64,000 nucleotides of DNA from Arion vulgaris (GCA_020796225.1 CM036758.1:33525342-33589341), one strand, 5' to 3'. Positions 8,746-20,765 are shown, counted from the stretch's first letter. The notes: generated from the sequence alone by a model not told the origin. Translations and numbers: made by a program.

Positions 8746-11700
8746 GCCCTTAAAACGTACGAAGAGGAAAGTGATGTTCTTTTTGTTAAGATAAGCTCAA
8801 AGAAAGTCAGATTACGTTTTACTTGATTTTAATGATAGTTTACATGATAATATGTTAGGGTCAACTAAGTTAGTGTAAAAAGTGTCAGTGCAACAATTAA
8901 CATATGATTATATAATATATTCAATATTATAATAATTATAATACACTATTGGACCCTATTTTAAAACAATTTAATATTTAAGATAAAAGCATTACTTTCT
9001 AAATATACATAATTGAAATATGTTATAGGCCTAGTGCCTATTTTAAGTTGGGGGAAGGGGGAAGAGAGTAATAGTTTTCGACACATTTCTAGTGAAATGG
9101 TCACATAAATTTGATAAGAAATCTGAACCATTGATTCAAATAGTTTTACAATGATTTCCATTTGATATCCTTATAGTTGAAGAAAGAATCACCCTATTTT
9201 GGCAGCGTTACTTATGAGCATGTGAGGTACACATGCAAGCAAGGGCACCGTGCAAAGGCAAGTGCTAGCCAAAGCATCAGGCCAAACCAAAGGTAAGCTT
9301 TTTCCCTATCTAAATTCTTATGTATATCTGTAGAATGTGAATAGCCTTAAAGTTATTTCTATGAGTACTATGATTACAGGAAAAAATCCACAAATAACGT
9401 TTCATTTAGACCATGGGTCGACATTGTCCGACCTGTTTATTTTGTGAACTGTAGTTATGCACTTTATTCAAACTTTGGCAAGAAATCTGCAATTATTGTC
9501 GTTAAAATCCATTAATGCGCCCGAGTGGTTACCGGGCCCAAATTTGGGGTGTAAAGAATAAAACCACTGTTACCTGCCATGCATGTCATAAGAGGCAATT
9601 AAGGAGGTTTGGATGAAATCGGATGCACGTGTCCGCTAGGGAATACTAACCCGAAACAAATGCTTGCAGAAAACGGATGCACCAGGCTGTAAGGTACATA
9701 ACATGGTGTAACAACACCTCACAATGAGGAATGGGATAACAGATTCTATGGTCGCCAATCTCCCTTTGGGAGATTTAGCCAAGCAGTAAGAATGTCAGAC
9801 CTACCATCATGAGGGTGGCCAAAACTTACTGCGTGAAAAGGTCAGCACAAACGAGGAAGCAGAAATCATAGAAATTATATCCTACAGAACTGCCCCCAGT
9901 ATGCAGACTTGAGAAGAAAGAGGTGGCCCACTTACACCAGCGTCCAAGACAAACTGTATGGCGTGGCTGATAATCTGAGGCAGACGGCTGCCTTTATTAG
10001 AGAATCCAAATCCCAATCTAGTGAGAATGCAGAAGAAGAAATCCATTAATATATTCATGACCAGTGGGACTAATGCAATCCAATCAAATGCCAGCTATCG
10101 AACTCGTTCTTACAACAAAGGTTTCCATGTATCAAATGTGCCCCTCCCCTGAAATGGCCTAGTAGGCCTAAAGGTGGGCCAACCCTTGATTTAGACTAAT
10201 GGTACTTGTTTATAGGCTATGTTTAGTGCCCAAGAAAGAAGGGGCTACTACTGCTTAACATTAAGACAATTTCCATAAAACAGATTAAATATTAATTTCT
10301 GAAGTTGGATTCAAAAATTATTTTAGAGTACAAACCTTGTAGTAAGTATGACTGTAATAATTCAAAAGCTGATGGAAACCATCTGCATGTACAGTGTTGA
10401 CTAACCTCCCTTATTTTGTTCCAGGACATTCAAGACTGAATGCCCTGCTTCAGTGCGGGTGCATCTAGTGGAGGATGGGACTACAGGTGTACTTCAAATC
10501 TCGGTTCATGAGAACCACCCTACTGGACAAGAGGTAATTTTATTGTCTAGTATATTTTCTCTGAGGGCCACAAAAATGTGGTTTTATAGAAGAATGATGA
10601 GAATCCCATGGAATGCCAAAATGACTTGATGTACTGAATGAGATCAAGACACAGAGAAAGCTTATCATCAATATAAGAAGAGGCAGTCATCATTTTTCAG
10701 GCATGTGATGAGGAGGAGGTTTAGAACACATTGTGACAACCGGTAAAATCGAGGGTAGGGGAAGACGGAGGGAGAAAATATTGGATTGCCTGACTTCATG
10801 TCACGGTAGAGCGTCAACATCTGAGTCTATGTAACGTATAACGTTACGAGAGGAATTATTATTTAAATTATTATATTTTCTAATGTGCTACATGACAATC
10901 TTCGTATATATTTTGTCTAATGTGCTACATGACAATCTTCGTACATATTTTGTCTAATGTGCTACATGACAATCTTCGTACATATTTTGTCTAATGTGCT
11001 ACATGACAATCTTCGTACATATTTTGTCTAATATGCTACATGACAATCTTCATACATATTTTGTCTAATGTGCTACATGACAATCTTCGTACATATTTTG
11101 TCTAATGTGCTACATGACAATCTTCATACATATTTTGTCTAATGTGCTACATGACAATCTTCGTACATATTTTGTCTAATGTGCTACATGACAACCTTCG
11201 TACATATTTTGTCTAATATGCTACATGACAATCTTCGTACATATTTTGTCTAATGTGCTACATGACAATCTTCGTACATATTTTGTCTAATGTGCTACAT
11301 GACATTCTTCGTACATATTTTGTCTAATGTGCTACATGACAATCTTCGTACATATTTTGTCTAATGTGCTACATGACAATCTTCGTACATATTTTGTCTA
11401 ATGTGCTACATGACAATCTTCGTACATATTTTGTCTAATGTGCTACATGACAATCTTCGATCATATTTTGTCTAATGTGCTACATGACAATCTTCGTACA
11501 TATTTTGTCTAATGTGCTACATGACAATCTTCGTACATATTTTGTCTAATGTGCTACATGACAATCTTCGTACATATTTTGTCTAATGTGCTACATGACA
11601 ATCTTTGTACATATTTTGTCTAATGTGCTACATGACAATCTTCGTACATATTTTGTCTAATGTGCTATATGACAATCTTCGTATATATTTTGTCTAATGT

Positions 11701-14700
11701 GCTACATGACAATCTTCGTACATATTTGGTCTAATGTGCTACATGACAATCTTCGTACATATTTTGTCTAATGTGCTACATGACAATCTTCGTACATATT
11801 TTGTCTAATGTGCTACATGACAATCTTCGTATATATTTTGTCTAATGTGCTACATGACAATCTTCGTACATATTTTGTCTAATGTGCTACATGACAATCT
11901 TCGTACATATTTTGTCTAATGTGCTACATGACAATCTTCGTACATATTTTGTCTAATGTGCTACATGACAATCTTCGTATATATTTTGTCTAATGTGCTA
12001 CATGACAATCTTCGTACATATTTTGTCTAATGTGCTACATGACAATCTTCGTACATATTTTGTCTAATGTGCTACATGACAATCTTCGTACATATTTTGT
12101 CTAATGTGCTACATGACAATCTTCGTATATATTTTGTCTAATGTGCTACATGACAATCTTCGTACATATTTTGTCTAATGTGCTACATGACAATCTTCAT
12201 ACATATTTTGTCTAATGTGCTACATGACAATCTTCGTACATATTTTGTCTAATGTGCTACATGACAATCTTCGTACATATTTTGTCTAATGTGCTACATG
12301 ACAATCTTCGTACATATTTTGTCTAATGTGCTACATGACAATCTTTGTACATATTTTGTCTAATGTGCTACATGACAATCTTCGTACATATTTTGTCTAA
12401 TGTGCTACATGACAATCTTCGTACATATTTTGTCTAATGTGCTACATGACAATCTTCGTACATATTTTGTCTAATGTGCTACATGACAATCTTCACATAT
12501 TTTGTCTAATGTGCTACATGACAATCTTCGTACATATTTTGTCTAATGTGCTACATGACAATCTTCGTACATATTTTGTCTAATGTGCTACATGACAATC
12601 TTCGTACATATTTTGTCTAATGTGCTACATGACAATCTTCGTACATATTTTGTCTAATGTGCTACATGACAATCTTCATACATATTTTGTCTAATGTGCT
12701 ACATGACAATCTTCGTACATATTTTGTCTAATGTGCTACATGACAATCTTCGTACATATTTTGTCTAATGTGCTACATGACAATCTTTGTACATATTTTG
12801 TCTAATGTGCTACATGACAATCTTTGTACATATTTTGTCTAATGTGCTACATGACAATCTTCGTACATATTTTGTCTAATGTGCTACATTACAATCTTTG
12901 TACATATTTTGTCTAATGTGCTACATGACAATGTTCGTACATATTTTGTCTAATGTGCTACATGACAATGTTCGTACATATTTTGTCTAATGTGCTACAT
13001 GACAATCTTCGTACATATTTTGTATAATGTGCTACATGACAATCTTCGTACATATTTTGTCTAATGTGCTACATGACAATCTTTGTACATATTTTGTCTA
13101 ATGTGCTACATGACAATCTTCGTACATATTTTGTCTAATGTGCTACATGACAATCTTCGTACATATTTTGTCTAATGTGCTACATGACAATCTTCGTACA
13201 TATTTTGTCTAATGTGCTACATGACAATCTTCGTACATATTTTGTCTAATGTGCTACATGACAATCTTCGTACATATTTTGTCCAATGTGCTACATGACA
13301 ATCTTCGTACATATTTTGTCCAATGTGCTACATGACAATCTTCGTACATATTTTGTCTAATGTGCTATATGACAATCTTCGTACATATTTTGTCTAATGT
13401 GCTATATGACAATCTTCGTACATATTTTGTCTAATGTGCTACATGACAATCTTCGATATATTTTGTCTAATGTGCTACATGACAAACTTCGTACATATTT
13501 TGTCTAATGTGCTACATGACAATCTTCGTACATATTTTGTCTAATGTGCTACATGACAATCTTCGTACATATTTTGTCTAATGTGCTACATGACAATCTT
13601 CGTACATATTTTGTCTAATGTGCTACATGACAATCTTCGTACATATTTTGTCTAATGTGCTACATGACAATCTTTGTACATATTTTGTCTAATGTGCTAC
13701 ATGACAATCTTCGTACATATTTTGTCTAATGTGCTATATGACAATCTTCGTACATATTTTGTCTAATGTGCTACATGACAATCTTTGTACATATTTTGTC
13801 TAATGTGCTACATGACAATCTTTGTACATATTTTGTCTAATGTGCTACATGACAATCTTCGTACATATTTTGTCTAATGTGCTACATGACAATCTTTGTA
13901 CATATTTTGTCTAATGTGCTACATGACAATCTTCGTACATATTTTGTCTAATGTGCTACATGACAATCTTCGTACATATTTTGTCTAATGTGCTACATGA
14001 CAATCTTCGTACATATTTTGTCTAATGTGCTACATGACAATCTTGACATATTTTGTCTAATGTGCTACATGACAATCTTCGTACATATTTTGTCTAATGT
14101 GCTACATGACAATCTTCGTACATATTTTGTCTAATGTGCTACATGACAATCCTCACATATTTTGTCTAATGTGCTACATGACAATCTTCGTACATATTTT
14201 GTCTAATGTGCTACATGACAATCTTCGTACATATTTTGTCTAATGTGCTACATGACAATCTTTGTACATATTTTGTCTAATGTGCTACATGACAATCTTC
14301 AGACATATTTCGTCTAATGTGCTACATGACAATCTTCGTACATATTTTGTCTAATGTGCTACATGACAATCTTCGTATATATTTTGTCTAATGTGCTACA
14401 TGACAATCTTCGTACATATTTGGTCTAATGTGCTACATGACAATCTTAGTACATATTTTGTCTAATGTGCTACATGACAATCTTCGTACATATTTTGTCT
14501 AATGTGCTACATGACAATCTTCGTACATATTTTGTCTAATGTGCTACATGACAATCTTCGTATATATTTTGTCTAATGTGCTACATGACAATCTTCGTAC
14601 ATATTTTGTCTAATGTGCTACATGACAATCTTCGTACATATTTTGTCTAATGTGCTACATGACAATCTTCGTACATATTTTGTCTAATGTGCTACATGAC

Positions 14701-16248
14701 AATCTTCGTACATATTTTGTCTAATGTGCTACATGACAATCTTCGTACATATTTTGTCTAATGTGCTACATGACAATCTTCGTACATATTTTGTCTAATG
14801 TGCTACATGACAATCTTCGTACATATTTTGTCTAATGTGCTACATGACAATCTTCGTACATATTTTGTCTAATGTGCTACATGACAATCTTCGTATATAT
14901 TTTGTCTAATGTGCTACATGACAATCTTCGTACATATTTTGTCTAATGTGCTACATGACAATCTTCGTACATATTTTGTCTAATGTGCTACATGACAATC
15001 TTCGTACATATTTTGTCTAATGTGCTACATGACAATCTTTGTACATATTTTGTCTAATGTGCTACATGACAATCTTCGTACATATTTTGTCTAATGTGCT
15101 AAATGACAATCTTCGTACATATTTTGTCTAATGTGCTACATGACAATCTTCGTACATATTTTGTCTAATATGCTACATGACAATCTTCGTACATATTTTG
15201 TCTAATGTGCTACATGACAATCTTTGTACATATTTTGTCTAATGTGCTACATGACAATCTTCGTACATATTTTGTCTAATGTGCTATATGACAATCTTCG
15301 TACATATTTTGTCTAATGTGCTACATGACAATCTTCGTACATATTTTGTCTAATGTGCTACATGACAATCTTCACATATTTTGTCTAATGTGCTACATGA
15401 CAATCTTCGACATATTTTGTCTAATGTGCTACATGACAATCTTCGCATATTTTGTCTAATGTGCTACATGACAATCTTCGATATTTTGTCTAATGTGCTA
15501 CATGACAATCTTCAGACATATTTTGTCTAATGTGCTACATGACAATCTTGACATATTTTGTCTAATGTGCTACATGACAATCTTCGTACATATTTTGTCT
15601 AATGTGCTACATGACAATCTTCGTACATATTTTGTCTAATGTGCTACATGACAATCTTCGTACATATTTTGTCTAATGTGCTACATGACAATCTTCGTAC
15701 ATATTTTGTCTAATGTGCTACATGACAATCTTCGTACATATTTTGTCTAATGTGCTACATGACAATCTTTGTACATATTTTGTCTAATGTGCTACATGAC
15801 AATCTCGACATATTTTGTCTAATGTGCTACATGACAATCTTCGTATATATTTTGTCTAATGTGCTACATGACAATCTTCGTACATATTTTGTCTAATGTG
15901 CTACATGACAATCTTTGTACATATTTTGTCTAATGTGCTACATGACAATCTTCGTACATATTGTCATGTGCTACATGACAATCTTCGTACATATTTTGTT
16001 TAAACATGTTTAAGAAATAGTTATAGATTAATTATAAAACTGTTTTGAATTTTCTTTACTTTCAGTTTTCACAACACTACCCAGTGAAAAGGAAATCAAC
16101 AATTTCTAATGAATTGACAACAATTTTTTCCATCAAGTCTGTTGCCATGCAAGACATTAAAGAAATTGTAGCAAAACCGATGGGAAAATTATCTCTGGGC
16201 AAGATGCTAAACTGGAAACGGCAGCTTTTAATCAGGGAACGGACGTAA
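8695..16248 (+). CDS. FAR1/FLYWCH/ZSWIM3-like zinc-finger protein (transposase-type), four exons
   Basis: Not found as one open frame; assembled by eye from exons 8695-8805, 9177-9292, 10425-10533 and 16066-16248, joined at GT/AG borders (weak first donor gtcaga; gtaagc; gtaatt; acceptors tatag, ttccag, tttcag) with phases that agree. Exon 1 reads MAIEKGATFLTLKDFEAALK. Exon 2 has SVTYEHVRYTCKQG. Exon 3 has TFKTECPASVRV and ISVHENHPTG. Exon 4 begins FSQHYPVKRK. The cysteines of exons 2 and 3 and the H-x-x-H of exon 3 fit the C2H2 DNA-binding fold of FAR1/FLYWCH or ZSWIM3 N-termini, common in MULE-derived transposases. After exon 4 there is a stop at 16246, but gtaagc at 16245 could splice onward; no catalytic domain was found before the gap. 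Intron 3 is filled by a satellite. It may be a domesticated or dying transposon gene; expression is unknown. Confidence 0.6.
9516..9860 (+). repeat. Dispersed SINE-like repeat, copy 2, in intron 2
   Basis: This shares cgcccgagtggttaccgggc and the ttacctgccatgcatgtc core with 3356-3560, then extends further (ggataacagattctatgg, ccctttgggagatttagcc). It runs without a break into an I-like LINE 3' end at 9870, suggesting a SINE that borrows a LINE tail or a chance nested insertion. Confidence 0.6.
9870..10045 (+). mobile_element. I-like LINE 3' end fragment
   Basis: Reads ILQNCPQYADLRRKRWPTYT then LYGVADNLRQTAAFI and an agaagaag tail. This is the post-RNase H C-terminus of I-like elements, equivalent to ILQDCPEH... 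at about 19930 and the fragment at 16900-17060. Confidence 0.7.
10540..10868 (+). mobile_element. Non-LTR retrotransposon C-terminal fragment in intron 3
   Basis: Broken frames show RRMMRIPWNAKMT, INIRRGSHHFFRHVMRRR and VTTGKIEGRGRRREK, the familiar basic tail after the RT in CR1/RTE-like elements. A related tail is at 52316-52620 (-). The 3' end gtaacgtataacgttac..aattattatt matches that of the element at 47806-49190. The 37-bp satellite starts immediately after it. Confidence 0.75.
10874..15999. repeat. 37-bp satellite array, about 138 copies
   Basis: Monomer taatgtgctacatgacaatc + ttcgtacatattttgtc, 37 bp, repeated for 5.1 kb with few substitutions (cgtac/tgtac, acatg/atatg). Length variants fall almost only at the ttcgtacat segment. 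The array sits inside intron 3 of the zinc-finger gene, between a LINE 3' end and exon 4. Confidence 0.98.
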
Positions 16249-16259
16249 GCGCAGACCAT

Positions 16260-16440
16260 ACAATACCTAAATATTTATTCTCAAAGCTGTCCAGTTTCTT
16301 ATCAATTTTCTTTGTTGATTTCAACTTTCACAACCGTAGGTCAGTACAGGAATCACACATGACCTAAACAGTTTAACTTTTGTACATATACTCAGGTCTT
16401 GAGATTGCCAGATATTTGTTAACTTAGTGAAGGCACTCTG
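16260..16440. other. Spacer after exon 4
   Basis: No coding signal recognised between exon 4 and the next LINE fragment. Confidence 0.4.
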
Positions 16441-17075
16441 ATTCTCAACGACCAGCAAGTGTCAGCCAAAAATATTGCAATCTTTAACGATTCAAGATCC
16501 GTTCTTCAGGCTATCTCATGTTCCAGACAAGACAAGCTCATTCAGGACATACGGCAAAATATCAGCTTGTTGTCAAAAAATCCGAACTGGTCTTACAGTG
16601 GATACCAGCTCACTGTGGCATACCAGGAAACGAAAGGCTGAAAACTCGCAAAGGCTGGGGAGCCTAACACACCACCACCAACACAAAGTTTTACAGAAGC
16701 AAAGACTCTCCTGAAACAATCCAGGAAAATGATCTGGAGAAGAACAAATGGAGGATACAACCCAGAGCACGACAGTATAAATACACTAAACAGAAAAGCA
16801 CAGACCACAGTCTTCAGACTTAGAACGGGACACTGCAGTCTCATAGCACACCTCCACAGAATGGGTATCAGGGACTCGACAGCCTGCACTGTGGAGCACC
16901 AAAGCAGTCCTCAGAGCACATCCTGCAAGACTGCCCTAGTCTGAGTAGTGAGAGATTGGAGATCTGGCCAACAGAAACAACACTACAAGACAAACTATGG
17001 GGAACCGTGAAGACCTCAAGCGCACCGCCCTGTTTATGACACATACCGAGTAGTTGCATAGCAAAGTTAATCGAG
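16440..17075 (+). mobile_element. I-like LINE fragment: end of RNase H and C-terminus
   Basis: VSAKNIAIFNDSRSVLQAIS (16457-16520) is very close to the same segment of the minus-strand element at 40550-44500. It then runs frame-broken through KIRTGLTVDTSSLWHTRK, FRLRTGHCSLIAHLHRMGI and SEHILQDCPSL to a 3' end caccgccctgtttatgacac...gagaagaagaag. 5'-truncated, no intact frame. Confidence 0.85.
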
Positions 17076-17084
17076 AAGAAGAAG

Positions 17085-17300
17085 AAGAAAGTGAAGGCAC
17101 TGGCTGCTATATCAATGCGAGAGTTTATTTCTTTCATTGTGTCTCCGTTGTTTGACACTTTACTATCCAAATATGTAAAATGTTTAACTTTCTCCAGTGT
17201 TTGACCATTTATTATGATGTCTGTCGAGTTTGTGAGGTCCATAATTTTGGTCTTCGCAGAATGAATCTGAAGATCAACCTGTTCTGCAAGTTGATATAAG
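17085..17300 (-). mobile_element. LINE reverse-transcriptase thumb fragment
   Basis: On the minus strand VDLQIHSAKTKIMDLTNST, then LEKVKHFTYLDSKVSNNGDT and EINSRIDIAASAF match the segment after the FADD box of RTE/CR1-like RTs (FTYLGS region; here YLDS). It abuts the gaagaagaag tail of the previous fragment. Confidence 0.75.
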
Positions 17301-17815
17301 TGGTACCTGCTATTATATCATTTCATAGCTGAAACTGCTCAATTCAATTGGCGCATAAGCAACAACACTGCAAACTCCATAACAACTATCACAGCAAAGA
17401 AGTTTAGGCAGGATGTCAGTATTGCTTTTCTTGAACCTGCTATTCTTCAACGAAATGTGACGCCTTCATGAATACAAGATCATGATTTAGTGATTGCCAT
17501 TTCATTGAAAATATGTAAACCCATGGTACAAACTAGACTGTAAATTGTGTACAGTTGCAGGTAAAAGAATCCTGATTTGCAGATGCTGCCCAAATTTCAG
17601 TGTTTACCTCTATGCTTGACAACAACCTGCTTCAAGTTATTCTACAGTTGAGGATTATCAGCGTTCACCGCAAAGACTCCTTATTTGGGTTTTTATTTTC
17701 TGATTTACTCTGACAATATCATGATCTGAGAGTCCAGAGATAATGTCATCATTATCACATGTACAAATTTTTGTTGACTATATTGCCTGATTAAATATGC
17801 ATACTTTTATTGACT
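17301..17815. other. No gene seen
   Basis: About 500 bp of AT-rich sequence up to the gap. No frame, repeat or RNA recognised. Confidence 0.5.
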
Positions 17816-17915
17816 NNNNNNNNNNNNNNNNNNNNNNNNNNNNNNNNNNNNNNNNNNNNNNNNNNNNNNNNNNNNNNNNNNNNNNNNNNNNNNNNNNNNN
17901 NNNNNNNNNNNNNNN
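17816..17915. other. Assembly gap (100 N)
   Basis: Exactly 100 Ns, a placeholder of unknown true length. Confidence 0.99.
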
Positions 17916-18018
17916 GTTGCATTAACAATTAACATCCCCGAAAAAATGAGGTGGGTGATGTGGAGAGCGCAAAATTTCAGTTGCGTTGCTAGCGCCGATT
18001 GAAACGACCCTCTAGAAT
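17916..18018 (-). repeat. Dispersed repeat also found at 38165-38265
   Basis: The reverse complement shares gagggtcgtttcaatcg, caactgaaattttgc and catcacccacctc with plus-strand 38160-38250. It borders the 3' end of the LINE at 18020 on one side and the gap on the other. Confidence 0.7.
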
Positions 18019-18019
18019 A

Positions 18020-18720
18020 TCTGTTATGTTATGCGATCGACGTCACGGCACATTGGGCATTCCCATGCATGCTCTGTCCTCCGCTGCAGCAGCCATCCTT
18101 AAGTCCATTTGCTCACCGTACCCATGAGAAGTTGATTACTATATCTTCTCTCTCTACCACGAAGACGACACTGTCTGGCATGTCCACACTTAACGCCTAA
18201 TTCTCGAACTCGTTCCAGTGTCTGAGACGTGCCCATGTCACATAATTGAGAGCGTACCGCATTGATGATATCGGCTCTGTCCATACTTCTGCCCGTTTGA
18301 GTCGGGGCATTGTTTGCAAGAAAGTCTGCAAGCTCAGACAGACTAAGTCTGTTTCAGTCAATACTTCTTCCAGTGCCTCACCCTGCTCATTAACAATACT
18401 ATTGCCCCACAACTTTCCCCTGGCGTTAAAGTCACCGCACATAATGACACTTGATGGAGCATGAAGACATATATCTTGTAATATCTTCCATCTGTCTTTG
18501 TCCATCTTGTGATTGCAGGCATAGATATTAACAAGTGTGAACTTTTTTGGTGCGGTAATTGTTACTGCCTGGACCTGCAAGTCGTCCGAGTTCCAAGCAG
18601 AAGTGTCCATCTCCGAGGCCTGGAGATCTTTCCTAATCAGGACTGCTTGACCCAAGTGAGTGTCATTGCGGAAAACGTTGAAACCTGCAAATGGCAATCT
18701 ATCCGCCTGGTGTGTCAATC
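18020..18720 (-). mobile_element. Internally deleted LINE: APE endonuclease joined to RNase H tail
   Basis: Minus strand from 18718: VFRNDTHLGQAVLIRKDL, TLVNIYACNHKMDK, VIMCGDFNARGKLWG and ETDLVCLS are the APE-type endonuclease (the GDFNA box is diagnostic). At about 18312 it changes abruptly, in another frame, to ADFLANNAPTQTGRSM, the end of an RNase H domain. The C-terminal block ADIINAVRSQLCDMG and the 3' tail gcataacataac near 18025 follow. The whole RT is missing. The same C-terminal block occurs at 35117-35392. Confidence 0.8.
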
Positions 18721-18739
18721 TATCCGCCTGGTGAAGAAT

Positions 18740-20060
18740 ATCTGTGCGCAGCCCCAGTCCAGTGTTTCACTGGGACAGGGAAAATGCACAGTAGACATTG
18801 CAAATTGCCAAGTGCCAACACGCGCCTCGAAAAACCTGAGAATGTTCCTATTGGGAATAAACTAAACGGGGTCAGAAAAGTAAGGCTGACATTGTAAAGA
18901 TTTGACAGGCTGTCCAACTCCGAACAATGGCGAAGGCCGACACTTTTCACGGTGTGTTGCACGAGTAAGATGCCGTCCAGACAGAAAAGTAATGACGCAG
19001 GCAGAAAAGTTTCTGAGTATGCCAAGCCACCCAATGGAAAACAGATTCCAAAATCTAGCAATGGGGCGGCTGAAAAGAAGCAGCTTTATTCATCAGGCCA
19101 AAAGACTGAATAGGCAAACTTCAGACCTACCAAAAGTTGGCATCCCCCTAAAGTCTGTGCCAGAGCAAACCTTTTAGAGAGAGAAGACTGAACCAGAAGT
19201 ACGTATACAGACAGAAGTTAAAGGAATACTCGACAAGGATGAGCAGAACAGCATACAACGCAAGATAGTCACTCTCAGTTTACTTGATGAAGAATACCAA
19301 CATGATCTCTGGGTCCGGGTATACACGGATGGGTCAGCAGAAAATGCAGTGAAGAATGAAGGAGCAGGAGTGTACATAGAATACCCATACAACGTTTGAG
19401 ATGCGATTAAAGTACCAACGGGGAAATTCTGTCACAACTATGATGCAGAAATTCAGGCAATCAAGGTGGCAACTGAGAAACTGTTGAATACCAGACTCGA
19501 TCCTCAACCTGTTGTATTTTTGACTGATGCAAAATCAGCACTCCAAGCACTCCAGTCTAGAAAATTGGCAGGTCTACAGATCTTACTGTCTAAACTGTCC
19601 AAGCAGCGCAGGGTCGTCTTGCAGTGGATACCCTCTCATTGTGGAATACCAGGAAATGAAACAGCGGACCGATTGGCCAAGGAAGGTGCTGCAGGAGAGC
19701 AACCAGATGCGCCAGTTACCTACCACCAAAAGAAAATGATGATTAAATCAATCAGAAATCTCCAAATACAAACACAAGACGATTACTATAATATGAGCAG
19801 ATTGGAACAAGTTGTCATTCTGCGCCTTAGAAAAGGACACAATCGACTCTGCAGCCACATGTATACAAAATTCAAGATTGGCACTTCAGCCATGTGTACA
19901 TGTGGACAGGCACACCAGACTGCAGAGCACATACTTCAAGACTGCCCTGAACATGATATACTGAGGCAAATTCACTGGCCTAACGAAACACACTCGACAG
20001 AAAACTACATGGACCACTGTGTGAGCTACAAAAGACAGTGAAGTTCATACAAGAGATAAT
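18740..20060 (+). mobile_element. I-like LINE, 5'-truncated: RNase H and zinc knuckle
   Basis: Recognisable from about 18990 (QAEKFLSMPSHPMENRF). The RNase H runs from WVRVYTDGSAENAV (19310) through DAEIQAIKVATEKLL, VFLTDAKSALQAL and WIPSHCGIPGNETADRLAKE (19626-19685). An LRKGHNRL region and the cysteine/histidine cluster MCTCGQAHQTAEHILQDC (about 19892-19945) follow. A 191-codon frame is open from 19466 to 20041; a stop at 19397 breaks the RNase H N-terminus. It resembles, but is not identical to, the family at 183-1915. A 21-bp direct duplication (caatctatccgcctggtg twice) lies near 18708-18735. Confidence 0.85.
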
Positions 20061-20609
20061 AGACCATATTTCAAGCGAACAAAAGGAAGATGCCGTCACA
20101 GGGCAAGCTTATGTGCCCCAAAAAAGATTTAGAAATGTTCCTAATCCGGAACATAGTCAGAAAGGCTGCACAGCTATTTGACGTAGATCATAAAGCCCAA
20201 ATATACTGCAAAAAGATGATCGTAAAGGTGCAGATCCATGCCAAAATATACAGCACAGCGGATCGTTCTAGGGCAAGCTACCCTATAATATATATATATA
20301 TCTATATAGTAAATAAAATGCTGCTAGGTCTAATCTAATATATTTTACAACGAATTCGTGTAATATGTCATTGTAAGCCTATAGTTAGATTAGATAAATG
20401 ATTAGTTAGGCTTATAGTTTGTCGAAGATTATTAAACTTTTCGTATCTGTAAAACGCTCTATATTATGCGATGATCTCTTTTAATTATATTTTATATGCA
20501 TTCATATGGCATAGACATCTGTGTATAACACGGAGATATATCTTTTTGTATTAACATCTGTCAATAATGCTCTGTTTTAAACTTTATGAATAACATTCTT
20601 AGTTATTCG
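20061..20609. other. Spacer, no gene recognised
   Basis: LINE 3' flank, a tatatata run near 20287 and AT-rich sequence. A short open stretch at 20090-20338 has no recognisable family. Confidence 0.5.
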
Positions 20610-20765
20610 CAGCCGACTCAAAATCTTTAAGTCAGAAATGTCGCTCCTTTCTCGATCTAATCAGGTACTGCGCTTAACCGTCAGCCAATCAAATCAGCTT
20701 TATTTATATCCGACTGTGAATAACGTTCTCCCTACGAAGTGGTTGTTCACAGTCGACTGTGAATT
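20610..20765 (-). repeat. Right inverted repeat, partner of 8575-8745
   Basis: The reverse complement matches the left copy through the 18-bp palindrome, the TATA block and the gatcgagaaaggagcgacat start of coding sequence. About 17 bp around the ATG are missing, so this copy cannot start the protein. The copies are about 12 kb apart and point inward. Confidence 0.85.

Noticed and set aside
10874..15999. CRISPR-like array
   Set aside because: Direct tandem repeats without unique spacers in a eukaryotic genome; it is a satellite. The same holds for the 83-, 51-, 28- and 31-bp arrays.
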